The position numbers and the translations under genes are program-made. From positions 2,163,166 to 2,227,165 of the forward strand of contig NC_085092.1 of the NCBI RefSeq assembly GCF_963422355.1: a stretch of DNA of 64,000 nt, read 5' to 3'. The first letter of the stretch is position 1. Each line of letters starts with the position of its first letter. Shown here in pieces: positions 57,097 to 64,000 of the stretch. Under the pieces are notes generated by a model. It saw only the letters and a program-made list of their open reading frames with translations. It searched no databases and had not been told where the DNA came from. The stretch is from Corticium candelabrum (Eukaryota > Porifera > Homoscleromorpha > Homosclerophorida > Plakinidae).

Positions 57097-60000
57097 CAGC
57101 TGGTGAGACGACAGTCATAACTCAACTACAGCTAGCATTGAAGTCCCAGACAATTATATGACCCATAAACACAGGTCGAAGCTCTGCAACTTATACTCTT
57201 CAGAGATGAGACACAAATGCTGCTTTGTCATTACATTGAGTCAATGACTGTTGTTGTGTGAAAGTGTTGGATGGTCTAGCCACCTAGAAAAAAGCACAGT
57301 GCCATTATCCCCCCTCCCCCCCGAACAATCCAGTGTGGAAAATAATGGTAGGACATAGGACAATGTCCCACCAAACGTGTTGTTTATCTGACAAATACTG
57401 CACCAGTGTTGACACATGTTTGGACAAAACATCCACCCGAACGCATATATAATAGTGTAAACCTTGCACGTGATGGCCTTTCCAATGGTGTAACTGTTAA
57501 ATTCATTAACTTAGGTGCCTCCTAGCATGCTTTATCCAGAAAAAAACCTCAGCTGTCTTTAACCTTTAACACCATTTCTCCCTGGAAGTTGGTTGTCAAA
57601 AATTACATGCAAAATGGCAACAGTAGGGAAGACACTTAATTAGTTCATGTAACACCATACAAGAATATGCGCAAAAAGTACAACTGGTGACCTCAAAATA
57701 TAGCCATACCATTCAACAGCCTGAAAGAAGTCCTCCTAATTCAAATGCTGCGAAGAGCTTTAGGAAGTCAAAGACACGTTTAAACAGCCAGCGTGGCTCC
57801 AAGCACTCATTTTCTTAATCGAACAGTGCTGCCATTCTGGTATCCAAGGGAATTCTAAAAAGTGCGTCAATAGAAAAAGGTCCCAGCTATTCTTTTGCGA
57901 CATCCAAGATGTATCGATTATAACAGGATATACTTATAATCAGTGTGGTTGCTAGTTTTGCCTTCTATTGTCTATAATGACAATCAATGAGCATTCAGTA
58001 TATAATTTGTTGCAGGTAAGTTTGACTAGCTCCATTCTACATAAAGACTTCAAATCCGACGTTGTTTCTTTCAAAACCGTTTGGCACACCTTTTCTTCCT
58101 TCTGCGCACAGTTTTTGGACAAGCTACCATTTTGGAAGACGTGTCAGCGTGGACAACTCAACTCAGCAGACACACACACTGTGATTCATTTTTCCTCACT
58201 CATATCCATGAGGTGATGGGTTTAACTTTGTTGGCAAGTTCATTGAATTGTTATTTGGAGGGTAGACATCTGTGGGAGATGCAAGACGGACCTATACGAC
58301 TGATTGGCGACAGCAAGAGGTCTGGTTTCGTGGTGAAACTCTGCTCCAGTGTGGAAAAAAACGGTAGGACATACGACAATGTGCCATCAAATGTGTTGTT
58401 TGTCTGACCAAATACTGCACCAGTGTTGGAACAAAACATCCATCCACACGCATATATGATAGCGTAAACCTTGTCTCTTAGCATGTAACTGTTAATTTCA
58501 TGAACTTAGGTGCCTCTTATGCATGCTTTATCCAAAGAAAACCTCAGCTGCCTTTAACGCCATTTCTCCCTTGGAAATTGGTTGTAAAATATTACATGCA
58601 AAACGGCTGCAGTAGGAGAGGCACTTAAAGGAGAACTCTCACCAAATACCAAAACTAGTTGAAAGAAAGATGCAAGGCCTGGTATATTCCTGCAGGAAAC
58701 TTACGGTCCAGACAGCCACAGAAGCAGAGAATCGGCAACGAGTTGTTCAGACGATTCCCCATATGTACACAAAGTCTTACTCTCTCAAAGCAACTACTTT
58801 AGGTTTAACCATACCAAGTGCTCCTAACACACCCAAAATTCAGCGAGACATGATCTATGAGCTAATCCAAGAAAGATCTCCTTCTGAGGTTGTATTGCCA
58901 CAGTCGATACTTGCATGATAACTTTGGGGTCCCAGTTTGCTTTAGTTAATAAATCACAACTTGACACCATGTCTCACAATCTTTACCTTGAAATGTGCAC
59001 AGATATTGATCTTCCTTGCTAACCAACAATCAGAGGTATGCATACACCACATACGGGTACTAAACATGCCTACGCAGGTAATTTCAATGCTTTATTTCTT
59101 TGTTACGGTAAACTTCTGCAATAAACGGTTGCAAAGGGTTGTGTCATGAAGTGACAGCTTTCATTTGAGAGATAGTTGATTTTGGTGAGAGTCCTCCTTT
59201 AATTAGACATGTAACACCATACAAGTATGTCCTACCCTGTCCGAGCCAAAATAATTCCCTATTTTCCACACTGTGCTCTAGTGTTTCTCATGCTTTCGAT
59301 TAGATGTTCATCCAGCAATCGAATTGTTGTATTAATATTGTAATATTTGCGGAATGAAATCCTACAGGCTATAAATTATTGGATTCAGCAGTGATCTTTT
59401 GGTACCTAGGGGTTGTCCACATGACATGGAATAGATTGATACTTTGTTACATTTGAGATTGTTCTTTGTATTCAAATAATTCAAATATAGTAAGAAACAT
59501 GTACAAACATGTGCAGTGTATTGAGGATGTTGGCTGACCAGCTAGATTGCAATATAGAGTAGCTAGATGTTTGTTAGTAAAGTAAACAACGATAAAACTC
59601 AGAAAAAACTACACCTCGATAAGAATAGCAAAGTTACTTAGCCATTTTTTAGTCTCAGACTGTTCCCTTTGAACAATCACCTGAAAGTATATGACAGAGT
59701 CACTTAGATTGCATCTGTTTGTCAATCCGCTATGCACAATTTCTTCAATTAGAATGTTCTACCATTCTGCCAAGTTACAACTGGTTTGAGCAAAGTTCAT
59801 GATCAATCAATGATGACCTCAGAAGTCTAGAAACGAGTTATTTTGCAAGAAAAGAAGTCAAGAAGAAGGAGACTTAGGGGTCGTCCATAATTGTTGACAT
59901 TTTCTCAAACGTACAAAGCGTACTCTTTTCGGCATACCCCCTCCCCTCCCCTAAGCGTACGTAAAAAAATGTTGGTCACGTGAAGTTGTTCTAATGTACA

Positions 60001-62231
60001 CCATAACATTACTAAAAACTACTGCTACATGCAAGACAAAAGAACTTGTTCGTTCAACATCATAGTTTTTAATAAAACACCACGTATATTTTAATAGTGA
60101 ACTGTACAAATAAAGAACACTGTTCTGTCACTTGTTTCCAGTCTTTCCTGGTCTTCATTTGCTACCTCAGGCTGAACTTTGAAAAACGAAGTGATATCGT
60201 TGCGTTTCAGTTGGTCGATCCTCTTGGAAGCCCTTTCAAAGATTGCCGCACACATTTCGTCGTTCTGACTAGCTGTCTTCCATTGACGTTGCGCTTTCTG
60301 CACACCTTCCTCGCGAGACAGAGATGGGCTGACAAAGACAAAAGCGTTCACAAACTGATGGTATCTGTTCACTGGTGCTTTGTGAACAGAGGAAAGTCTC
60401 TTCGACAAGTCCCTCAGGACAGCAGAGTACTTCCCGTCCCACACCATACACGCTTCCAACACGTGCGCCGACCAAGCTAGCGCGCACTATATGCGTCATG
60501 CGTATTGACTTGAAACGATAGTTACGCGCAGGCATAAATGCAATATCCTGACTTCAGTATAACTTCTTCTGTTAGACCACAAGAGATCATTGACAATTTA
60601 TTCCACGCCCCCAAAGCGTACAACTACTTCTACCCCCTACCCCCTAGCGTACGCTTTGTACGCTTGAGAAAATGTCGACAATTATGGACGACCCCTTAGA
60701 CAAGTTCACAGCCAGGATATGAGCTAAGAAAGAGCTTGCAGTTCCAAAAAACATTGCTGTCAGAAAATGAGTGGGTGAGTCCATGTCATTACCAAAAAAG
60801 TTCCCCTTAAGTTTTAATTGATCATGTACTACCCTATAATTCCTAAAGAGTGAAGAGGGTGTCTATGTAATTAGCAATTCCAGGGTTATAAAATGAGAGA
60901 ATAGCTGATAATGCGAATAACCTCAAATACATATCATGAATATTAACAGCAGGAAAAGGAACTGCTGATTCTGTGCATAATAGATATTCTGTCATTTTGC
61001 GCTCAGAACTCTTGCCTACTTCAACGCACCTAAAATTCCATACCAGAACATTTCATTTCATCAAAGGGACAGAACAGTGCATGCAACAAATCTTTGGCTT
61101 CCCATAAGTCATAACACAGGTGACTCTCATAATGATGTTTACATTGCAAGTATACATCTACATAATTTTAGCCCTTTGCAACAAATTTGTGTATTGTTTC
61201 TGGCAACAGAAACAGCAATTGTCAATGGAAATCCAGTTGCAGGTGATATGAAGTACACAGTAACATCCAAAAACATAAGATATATGAACCATCCAAGCCT
61301 CTTGTGTACACTATGATACAACTCTTGCCAAATTCAATAGCAAATATTTTACAATAGAGATAGTGCGTTTGATGTCACAACCACGTGATATCCCGGAAGT
61401 CACCATTTTAGGGGGCAAGCGTATTAGCATGGTTTCTAGTTGTTGTGTTTTTGGCTGCCACAATTGTAGAAGCCAGGGCAGCAACATACGTTTTTATTGT
61501 ATACCAGCTATACTAACCAGAGACCTGAAACGCGTCATCTGAGCAACAGACAACGGGCAGTGTGGATCTCCAGCGTAAACAGAAAGGACCGGATTCCGTT
61601 GCAGCATTCGCATGTTTGCTCTGAGCACTTTCTGTCTGGTAGAGCTGTCATTTCTAGTGTGCCCTATAGTAAATAGTAATCTATGCCACTCTGAGGAAAG
61701 TCATCCTGTCTGTGTATGACTCAACTAACACTGACTGGGTACCATCTGCAAGGACGGGTTAAGTTGCTACGAGCACTCCCAGTAGACAGAGATTTGTTCG
61801 TCTCAAGAGAAGGTCTAGTACACCTAACAGCATTGGGGGAAACAAACGTAGGGTAGTAGTAGATGCACCCATTAATGATGACGGCAAGGACACTTTTCTG
61901 CATGACCTTGATCACAACTTGCCAACGGATACATTTCTAGCACTAGACGCCACTGAAACAGACGCAGTGACAGGTTGTGCTTGTCAAACAGACCTTGAAG
62001 GAGAGAGCATTGAATCCATGAAAATGGAAATAGAGAAGCTGAGGAATGAATGTGAGTGTCTTCGAAGAGAGAAGGACTGCCTTTTCAAAGACAAGAAGGC
62101 TCTTCAGGAAGACAATGAGTGGCTGCGAATGGACATCTTCAAGTCAAGGAAGATGCAAAAAAAGTTCTGTATCATTTGAGGTTCTTGAAGCGGATCAACA
62201 GAAGCTGAAGTTTCACACAAGTTTTAAATGA

Positions 62232-62303
<72 letters not shown>

Positions 62304-62797
62304 CAGAGCAGATCAACAAAACTCTAGCAGATGGTTCAAAACTTCCTAAGACTTCCGCTTTTATCATGTTTCTTATGAAACTCCGACTAAATATTTGTGA
62401 TCAGGACATAGCATACAGATTCGGCATCCACAGGACAACAGTGTCAAGAAGTTTTCAGCTAGTGTTGGAAGCAACTGCCATCAGATCACACCTGATAAAG
62501 TGGCCACACAGAGTGACCCTACGTCAAACTATGCCTACTTCCTTCAAAAGATTCTTTAATTAAAAAGTGTTGTGTCATTATTGATTGCACTGAAGTATTT
62601 ATGGAGAGGCTTTCAGATCTTTTTGCCCATGCACAAGTATGGAGTCAGTATAAGCACCATTCCACAATAAAGTATTTGCTTGGGATTTCACCATAAGGAA
62701 CTATATCATTTATGTCGCAGTGTGTTGGTGGACGCATGTCAGACAAAGAGATTGTTGAAAAATCTCAACTTATGGAACATTTACTGCCAGGTAAGAT

Positions 62798-62856
<59 letters not shown>

Positions 62857-62857
62857 G

Positions 62858-62906
<49 letters not shown>

Positions 62907-62952
62907 TGTCGTGTGTGTGTGTGTGTGTGTGCTGGTCATGTGTGTGTGCTGG

Positions 62953-63010
<58 letters not shown>

Positions 63011-63979
63011 TGGTCGTGTGTGTGTATTGGTCGTGTGTGTTACATACATAACATATGTTACATAATATGTATCCTTAGGAGACATTATATTGGCTGACAG
63101 AGGCTTTCTGTGCCAAGACTATGCCAGTTTGGTAATGGCTAAGGTGAAACCCCTCCGTTTACTAAAGGCAAAAGACAGCTGGAGAAGGAGATGGACTGGA
63201 GTAGAGAGTTGTCTGCTGTCAGAATACATATTGTTATCTTTATCCCACTCAACCATCAGACTAAGAAATCACGTCAAACTCGCGAATTTACCGATAAAAT
63301 TTGCTTTAAATCTTTTGCAATTAGTATACTATTGCTGTATTATCTAAAAAAACAGTCGAACGTCCTTGAAATGTCATACAAGCCACCATCAGAAAGAGAA
63401 ATACCTGCCGAGAACGGAAGCTTGCCCCATAAAATGGCGGCAAATACGGGTACTACAGGGAACGCCTACACTGGAACGCCCTCCCCGCACTATCTCTCTA
63501 GGAATAAACTATTTCTGCAGCATTTGCCTAGGCACCAAATTGTGATATCTTTTAGTGCTGTTTTTTTTCAGCTTTAGCTTAGCAGCTAAATATAATTGGT
63601 TGCAGCTACACATTCCCTATCCTATACAATGTCATACGGCGGCATAAGCCATCATCACCCTGCCTTACGCAAGTAACCAAACACCATCTCTTCCGGCAAT
63701 CCAGATCCGGCACACCAATTCGCCACACAAATACAAAAATGTCGCGACACAACTGCATACCTTTCACCTGCTTTCTGACCATTTTTCTTGGGTCTAGCCA
63801 ATGCTGCCGGCGACAGAAACCAGTGTATCACGCATCTTATCCATATCCTGCCATTATCTAAGATTGTAGCTCACCCGATCGTCTTCTTTGTCTATCCAGT
63901 AAAGCCCGAAATAATCCTTCTCCAAAACGTTTAGATGGCTGAAGACTTGATCCAATACTGCAGGTGCCTTCGCATCTCT
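35160..63979 (-). CDS. Protein 4.1 superfamily FERM protein, sixteen exons, 5-prime end outside the window
   Basis: A membrane-cytoskeleton linker. Exons from 5-prime to 3-prime: 63979-63875, 63803-63761, 56176-56101, 56046-55949, 53842-53722, 53663-53576, 53509-53421, 53298-53235, 48793-48696, 48637-48569, 48111-48049, 43278-43202, 41521-41146, 41088-41016, 36988-36824, 35222-35160 (TAG). All have AG/GT borders and consistent phases, for 1668 nt. Key words: [24 protein letters not shown] (F1 lobe); [50 protein letters not shown] (F2); [32 protein letters not shown] (F3); GSKFRYRSGRT and FERKPSKR (FERM-adjacent region). The tail is short, acidic and low-complexity, without the spectrin-actin-binding domain of classical 4.1. 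FERKPSKR recalls the EPB41L4/L5 branch (tentative). The last junction (36824 to 35222) could hide another exon. Confidence 0.9.
37820..37905 (-). pseudogene. Gypsy RNase H-integrase linker scrap (second copy)
   Basis: AACTCAATAATCTC followed by AAAAGTGGCTCAGTC matches the flanks of the MITE at 39155-39812 (39131 and 39813 onward). It is therefore a paralogous near-empty site for that insertion. Translation on minus gives RDIS-like words of a Gypsy polyprotein. Confidence 0.5.
38150..39150 (-). pseudogene. Ty3/Gypsy integrase remnant
   Basis: The minus strand gives the integrase zinc-binding part ([19 protein letters not shown] then VHNCDVC, about 38870-38960) and the core ([36 protein letters not shown], about 38590-38790), then tail sequence to about 38150. 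Stops and shifts abound. It lies in an intron of the 4.1-family gene on the same strand. No LTR pair was recognised. Confidence 0.75.
39155..39812. mobile_element. TTAA-target MITE family D, copy 1
   Basis: A 658-bp element. The left end AGGAACACTCTGTCGTTTAG follows TTAA (39151-39154). The right end GGAGTGTACCT precedes TTAA (39813-39816). It splits the Gypsy remnant between RNase H and integrase. TTAA on both sides suggests a piggyBac-type target. A sister copy lies at 48896-49548. Confidence 0.82.
39813..40005 (-). pseudogene. Gypsy RNase H end remnant
   Basis: The minus strand contains [15 protein letters not shown] and [13 protein letters not shown], the end of a Gypsy RNase H and the linker. 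The remnant continues into the integrase remnant beyond MITE D. Confidence 0.55.
40006..41015. other. Intron stretch with CAGT/CTGT microsatellite
   Basis: Part of an intron of the 4.1-family gene. 40080-40130 is a degenerate TCAG/TCTG tandem repeat and 40545-40565 is a (TCTG)n run. Nothing else is recognised. Confidence 0.5.
42041..42776 (+). mobile_element. ORF-bearing TIR element, GGGGTCGTCC family, second copy
   Basis: A 736-bp element. The left end reads GAGGTGGTTCACAATTTTTC, followed by GAGCGTATGAAACGTAC, a G-rich run and TTGCGTACGC. The right end has AAAGCGTACGTTTTGTACGC and then GTTGTGGACCACCCC. The flank before it is TAA; the flank after is TGT, so the duplication is not preserved. 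It contains a broken homologue of the small ORF. It is inside an intron of the 4.1-family gene. Confidence 0.75.
42385..42580 (+). pseudogene. Broken copy of the HMG-like small ORF
   Basis: In one frame the sequence gives [13 protein letters not shown], a stop, then [20 protein letters not shown] and FEAERKR, then another stop. It aligns with HQFVNAFVF and [13 protein letters not shown] of the 60091-60450 ORF. The ORF called in the other frame here is spurious. Confidence 0.6.
43850..46490 (+). pseudogene. hAT-like transposase (ZNF862/KIAA1586-like), decayed
   Basis: Fragments in order: an N-terminal Ser-rich part ([16 protein letters not shown]), a catalytic region with [17 protein letters not shown] (about 44520-44570), [13 protein letters not shown] (about 44710-44745), [17 protein letters not shown] (about 44970-45020), [18 protein letters not shown] (about 45225-45285), then after the nested insertion [20 protein letters not shown], and finally the dimerisation block [19 protein letters not shown] (about 46350-46410). 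Numerous stops and shifts are present. Confidence 0.72.
45355..45977. mobile_element. TIR element with AGAAGAG-rich ends, 3-bp TAA duplication
   Basis: A 623-bp element. The left GGGTGCATTTCTTTTGCCTC and its exact inverse on the right continue into CTCTTCTG repeats. TAA flanks both ends (45352-45354 and 45978-45980). It sits inside the hAT-like transposase, and the frame reads through when it is removed (FQDTK then QFETKV). It contains no transposase. PIF/Harbinger-like by target size. Confidence 0.85.
46852..47544. other. Intron stretch, nothing recognised
   Basis: AT-rich intron sequence of the 4.1-family gene with no element end or exon recognised. Confidence 0.45.
47548..48034. mobile_element. 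MITE family A, complete copy next to a splice donor
   Basis: A 487-bp element with ends GAGCGTGTTCACACC and TGTGAACACGCTC, flanked by TAA (47545-47547 and 48035-48037). Its edge lies 14 bp from the end of the exon 48049-48111 of the 4.1-family gene, immediately past the donor region. Confidence 0.88.
48152..48538. mobile_element. TIR element family F, copy 1
   Basis: It starts CAGTGTAGAACATAACGGTA and ends with the inverse GGAAATAG-type terminus at about 48538 (TTCCATACTGC). It fills most of the 457-bp intron 48112-48568. It matches 57330-57665 and 58347-59273. Its GACTTAATTAGACATG (48455-48470) is the empty-site version of the TTAA MITE insertion at 58629. Confidence 0.72.
48569..63979 (-). 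CDS. FERM-domain exon block of the 4.1-family gene
   Basis: The ten exons from 63979 to 48569 encode the lipid- and receptor-binding FERM core. The first visible exon starts in lobe F1, so about 60 residues of F1 plus any N-terminal extension lie beyond the window. The 7.6 kb intron 56177-63760 and the 4.4 kb intron 48794-53234 are filled largely with transposons. The smallest introns (54 to about 125 bp) lie between F2/F3 exons and are free of repeats. Confidence 0.88.
48896..49548. mobile_element. TTAA-target MITE family D, copy 2
   Basis: A diverged sister of 39155-39812 with the same ends (AGGAACACTCCGCAGTTTAG; right end GACGGAATGTACCT before TTAA at 49549-49552). The left TTAA has become TCAA. 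It is inside an intron of the 4.1-family gene. Confidence 0.8.
49892..50230. mobile_element. Short TIR element with CAGGGCTCTCATTAGAA ends
   Basis: The left CAGGGCTCTCATTAGAA and the right inverse (TTCTAATAAGAGCCCTG) extend to a second paired block (TTGTACAGTGTGGTTA with its inverse TAACCACACTGTACAA). It is 339 bp without a coding frame. It is hAT-like by its terminal CAGGG, but no clear target duplication is seen. Confidence 0.7.
50231..53234. other. Long intron stretch, largely unrecognised
   Basis: Intron of the 4.1-family gene. A solo end of the family D type (TTAAAGGAACACTCTGGCA) is at about 51996. No exon or other element is recognised. The ORFs here are short and motif-free. Confidence 0.45.
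54423..55206. mobile_element. hAT-like MITE with CAGGGCTCGAAAA ends
   Basis: The left CAGGGCTCGAAAAATTGGTC and the right inverse (TTTTTCGAGCCCTG) bound 784 bp. Subterminal TCATTTGACGAGT and ACTCGTCAAATGA are also inverted. TAATA flanks both ends (54418-54422 and 55207-55211), a 5-bp duplication. No transposase. It is in the intron between the FERM exons at 53842 and 55949. Confidence 0.8.
55207..55948. other. Intron stretch, nothing recognised
   Basis: Sequence between the hAT-like MITE and the FERM exon at 55949. No motif-bearing frame is present. Confidence 0.45.
56363..56934. mobile_element. TTAA-target MITE family E, copy 1
   Basis: A 572-bp element. The left AGGAGAACTCTCACCAAA follows TTAA (56359-56362). 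The right TTTGGTGAAAGTTCTCCT precedes TTAA (56935-56938). It is an inverted near copy of 58629-59198. Confidence 0.88.
57017..57094. repeat. (AC)n microsatellite
   Basis: About 39 uninterrupted AC units. A minus-strand frame through it (Cys-Val repeats) is an artefact. Confidence 0.98.
57330..57665. mobile_element. TIR element family F, copy 2 (right end missing)
   Basis: It begins CAGTGTGGAAAATAATGGTA and matches copies at 48152 and 58347 through AACACCATACAAG at about 57665, where the similarity stops. It has an intact TTAATTAG empty site at about 57634. Confidence 0.68.
58000..58190. repeat. Old repeat H, second copy (matches 5900-6080)
   Basis: TTTCAAAACCGTTTGGC, CAGTTTTTGGACAAGC and GGAAGACGTGTCAGCGTG match the corresponding words at 5960-6050, in the same order, at roughly 75-80 percent by eye. 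It marks the left part of the second copy of the large element at 5799-12043. Confidence 0.55.
58347..59273. mobile_element. TIR element family F, copy 3 (hosts MITE E)
   Basis: The left CAGTGTGGAAAAAAACGGTA and the right inverse (TTTTCCACACTG) bound the element, which is interrupted at TTAA by MITE E copy 2 (58629-59198). After removing the MITE the sequence matches family F copies 48152 and 57330. Confidence 0.75.
58629..59198. mobile_element. TTAA-target MITE family E, copy 2 (inverted)
   Basis: Flanked by TTAA (58625-58628 and 59199-59202). The host sequence GCAC-TTAA-TTAGACATG is uninterrupted in the family F copy at 48455 and similar at 57634, so the TTAA duplication is directly shown. 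It is inverted relative to copy 1 at 56363. Confidence 0.9.
59425..59876. repeat. Old repeat G, second copy, left part
   Basis: The counterpart of 8240-8689 in the same order. It is interrupted at 59877 by the GGGGTCGTCC element and continues at 60696-60790. Confidence 0.6.
59877..60695 (-). mobile_element. ORF-bearing TIR element, GGGGTCGTCC family, best-preserved copy
   Basis: An 819-bp element. The left GGGGTCGTCCATAATTGTTG is exactly mirrored at the right (CAATTATGGACGACCCC, with one change inside). Flanks are TTA at 59874-59876 and 60696-60698, a 3-bp duplication of the PIF/Harbinger type. The subterminal parts carry CGTAC palindromes and a C-rich run. It encodes one intact ORF on the minus strand. 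Confidence 0.88.
60091..60450 (-). CDS. Small transposon-borne protein, HMG-box-like (inferred), intact
   Basis: 119 aa from the ATG at 60450 (an upstream in-frame start is GTG). It contains [44 protein letters not shown] and ITSFFKVQ. It is homologous over about 75 residues to the frame at 12522-13004 and to the broken frame near 42385. The single conserved Trp, Tyr-x-x-Phe and Lys/Ala-rich helix suggest a short HMG-box fold. It is the only ORF in the element, in reverse orientation to the left TIR as drawn. There is no intron. Its role is unknown: a DNA-binding partner supplied to a transposase in trans is the simplest guess. Confidence 0.6.
   Translation of the reverse strand, partial: CMVWDGKYSAVLRDLSKRLSSVHKAPVNRYHQFVNAFVFVSPSLSREEGVQKAQRQWKTASQNDEMCAAIFERASKRIDQLKRNDITSFFKVQPEVANEDQERLETSDRTVFFICTVHY
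60696..60790. repeat. Old repeat G, second copy, right part
   Basis: GACAAGTTCACAGCC, GAGCTTGCAGTTCC and the GAGTGGGTGAG region match 11950-12030. It forms the end of the second copy of the large element. Confidence 0.55.
60791..61428. other. Intron stretch before the THAP transposon
   Basis: No recognised feature. The 5-prime terminus of the THAP-DDE transposon presumably lies in 61350-61428 but no TIR was identified. Confidence 0.45.
62233..62302. repeat. (CA)n microsatellite inside the THAP transposase
   Basis: About 34 CA units interrupt the transposase frame between the coiled part and the helix-turn-helix. The expansion came after coding decay or caused part of it. Confidence 0.97.
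62799..63042. repeat. Compound (GT)n microsatellite
   Basis: Long GT runs are interrupted by GCTGGTC and ATTGGTC units, forming a higher-order repeat. It lies between LMEHLLPG and LADRGFL of the transposase, so it occupies a former intron or linker. Cys-Val ORFs through it are artefacts. Confidence 0.97.
63361..63760. other. Intron edge, nothing recognised
   Basis: Sequence between the THAP transposon remnant and the F1-lobe exon at 63761-63803. No further feature is recognised. Confidence 0.45.
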
Positions 63980-64000
63980 CTACAAACACGAGAAAATCGA

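Larger units (their letters stand above)
61429..63360 (+). pseudogene. THAP-domain DDE transposase (ISL2EU/Harbinger-like), decayed
   Basis: It begins with an ATG at 61429 and a C2CH THAP zinc finger ([19 protein letters not shown], then in another frame [15 protein letters not shown] at about 61605-61645). Next come an acidic/coiled part (61919-62179, [20 protein letters not shown]), a helix-turn-helix segment ([19 protein letters not shown], about 62400-62460), a first acidic motif VIIDCTEVF (about 62576) and the C-terminal DDE_Tnp_4-like region ([11 protein letters not shown], about 63090-63125; [12 protein letters not shown] at about 63191-63230). Stops, shifts and two dinucleotide expansions break it. 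Terminal repeats and target duplication were not found. It lies antisense in an intron of the 4.1-family gene. Confidence 0.78.

Noticed and set aside
56901..57125. Cys-Val repeat protein over the AC tract
   Set aside because: Translation of a dinucleotide microsatellite.
62680..63097. Cys-Val rich ORFs in the GT tract
   Set aside because: Translation of a compound microsatellite; all three frames are open for the same reason.

Overview
This is a 64 kb piece of an animal genome. The three host genes are all intron-bearing metazoan types: an NAD-dependent L-threonine 3-dehydrogenase, a BTB-kelch protein, and a protein 4.1/FERM-family cytoskeletal linker. The repeat mix (hAT, Ngaro, Harbinger-like and TTAA-target MITEs, Gypsy, THAP-DDE) points to an invertebrate, possibly a sponge or cnidarian, but the species cannot be read from the sequence. 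No operons, ribosome binding sites or CRISPR arrays were seen, and none are expected.

Layout. 1-2.3 kb: unannotated sequence around one complete MITE. 2.3-14.2 kb: a dense transposon nest. An autonomous-looking hAT element (2277-5449) is followed by one small MITE whose ends lie at 5470 and 14232, with a matching TGA target duplication. That MITE is split first by a large insert (5799-12043), which itself holds a second inverted hAT copy (8690-11860) and a GC-rich repeat array, and then by a TIR element carrying a small ORF (12278-14205). 14.8-21.5 kb: two exons of TDH on the minus strand. Their 6.3 kb intron holds a hAT remnant and a decayed Ngaro retroelement with split direct repeats. 21.5-31 kb: quiet sequence, then a decayed minus-strand reverse transcriptase element and several TIR elements. 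31.1-34.7 kb: an intact two-exon BTB-kelch gene on plus. 35.2 kb to the window end: a protein 4.1-family gene on minus, running off the window. I could join sixteen exons with consistent phases (556 codons including the stop). Its introns carry most of the remaining transposons.

How it fits together. Host coding DNA is only about 4 kb, and transposons account for most of what can be identified. Several copies give natural empty-site comparisons, so insertion order and target duplications can be read directly: TTAA for one MITE family, 3-bp TAA/TTA/TGA for several PIF/Harbinger-like families, and 5-bp for two older hAT-like elements. The most unusual item is a family of short TIR elements (copies at 12278, 42041 and 59877, plus a degraded one near 33.2 kb). 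Each full copy carries one short ORF for a related small protein with an HMG-box-like pattern, and palindromic CGTACG clusters near both ends. I do not recognise this family.

Limits: splice sites and domain names were assigned by eye, with no alignment or database search.
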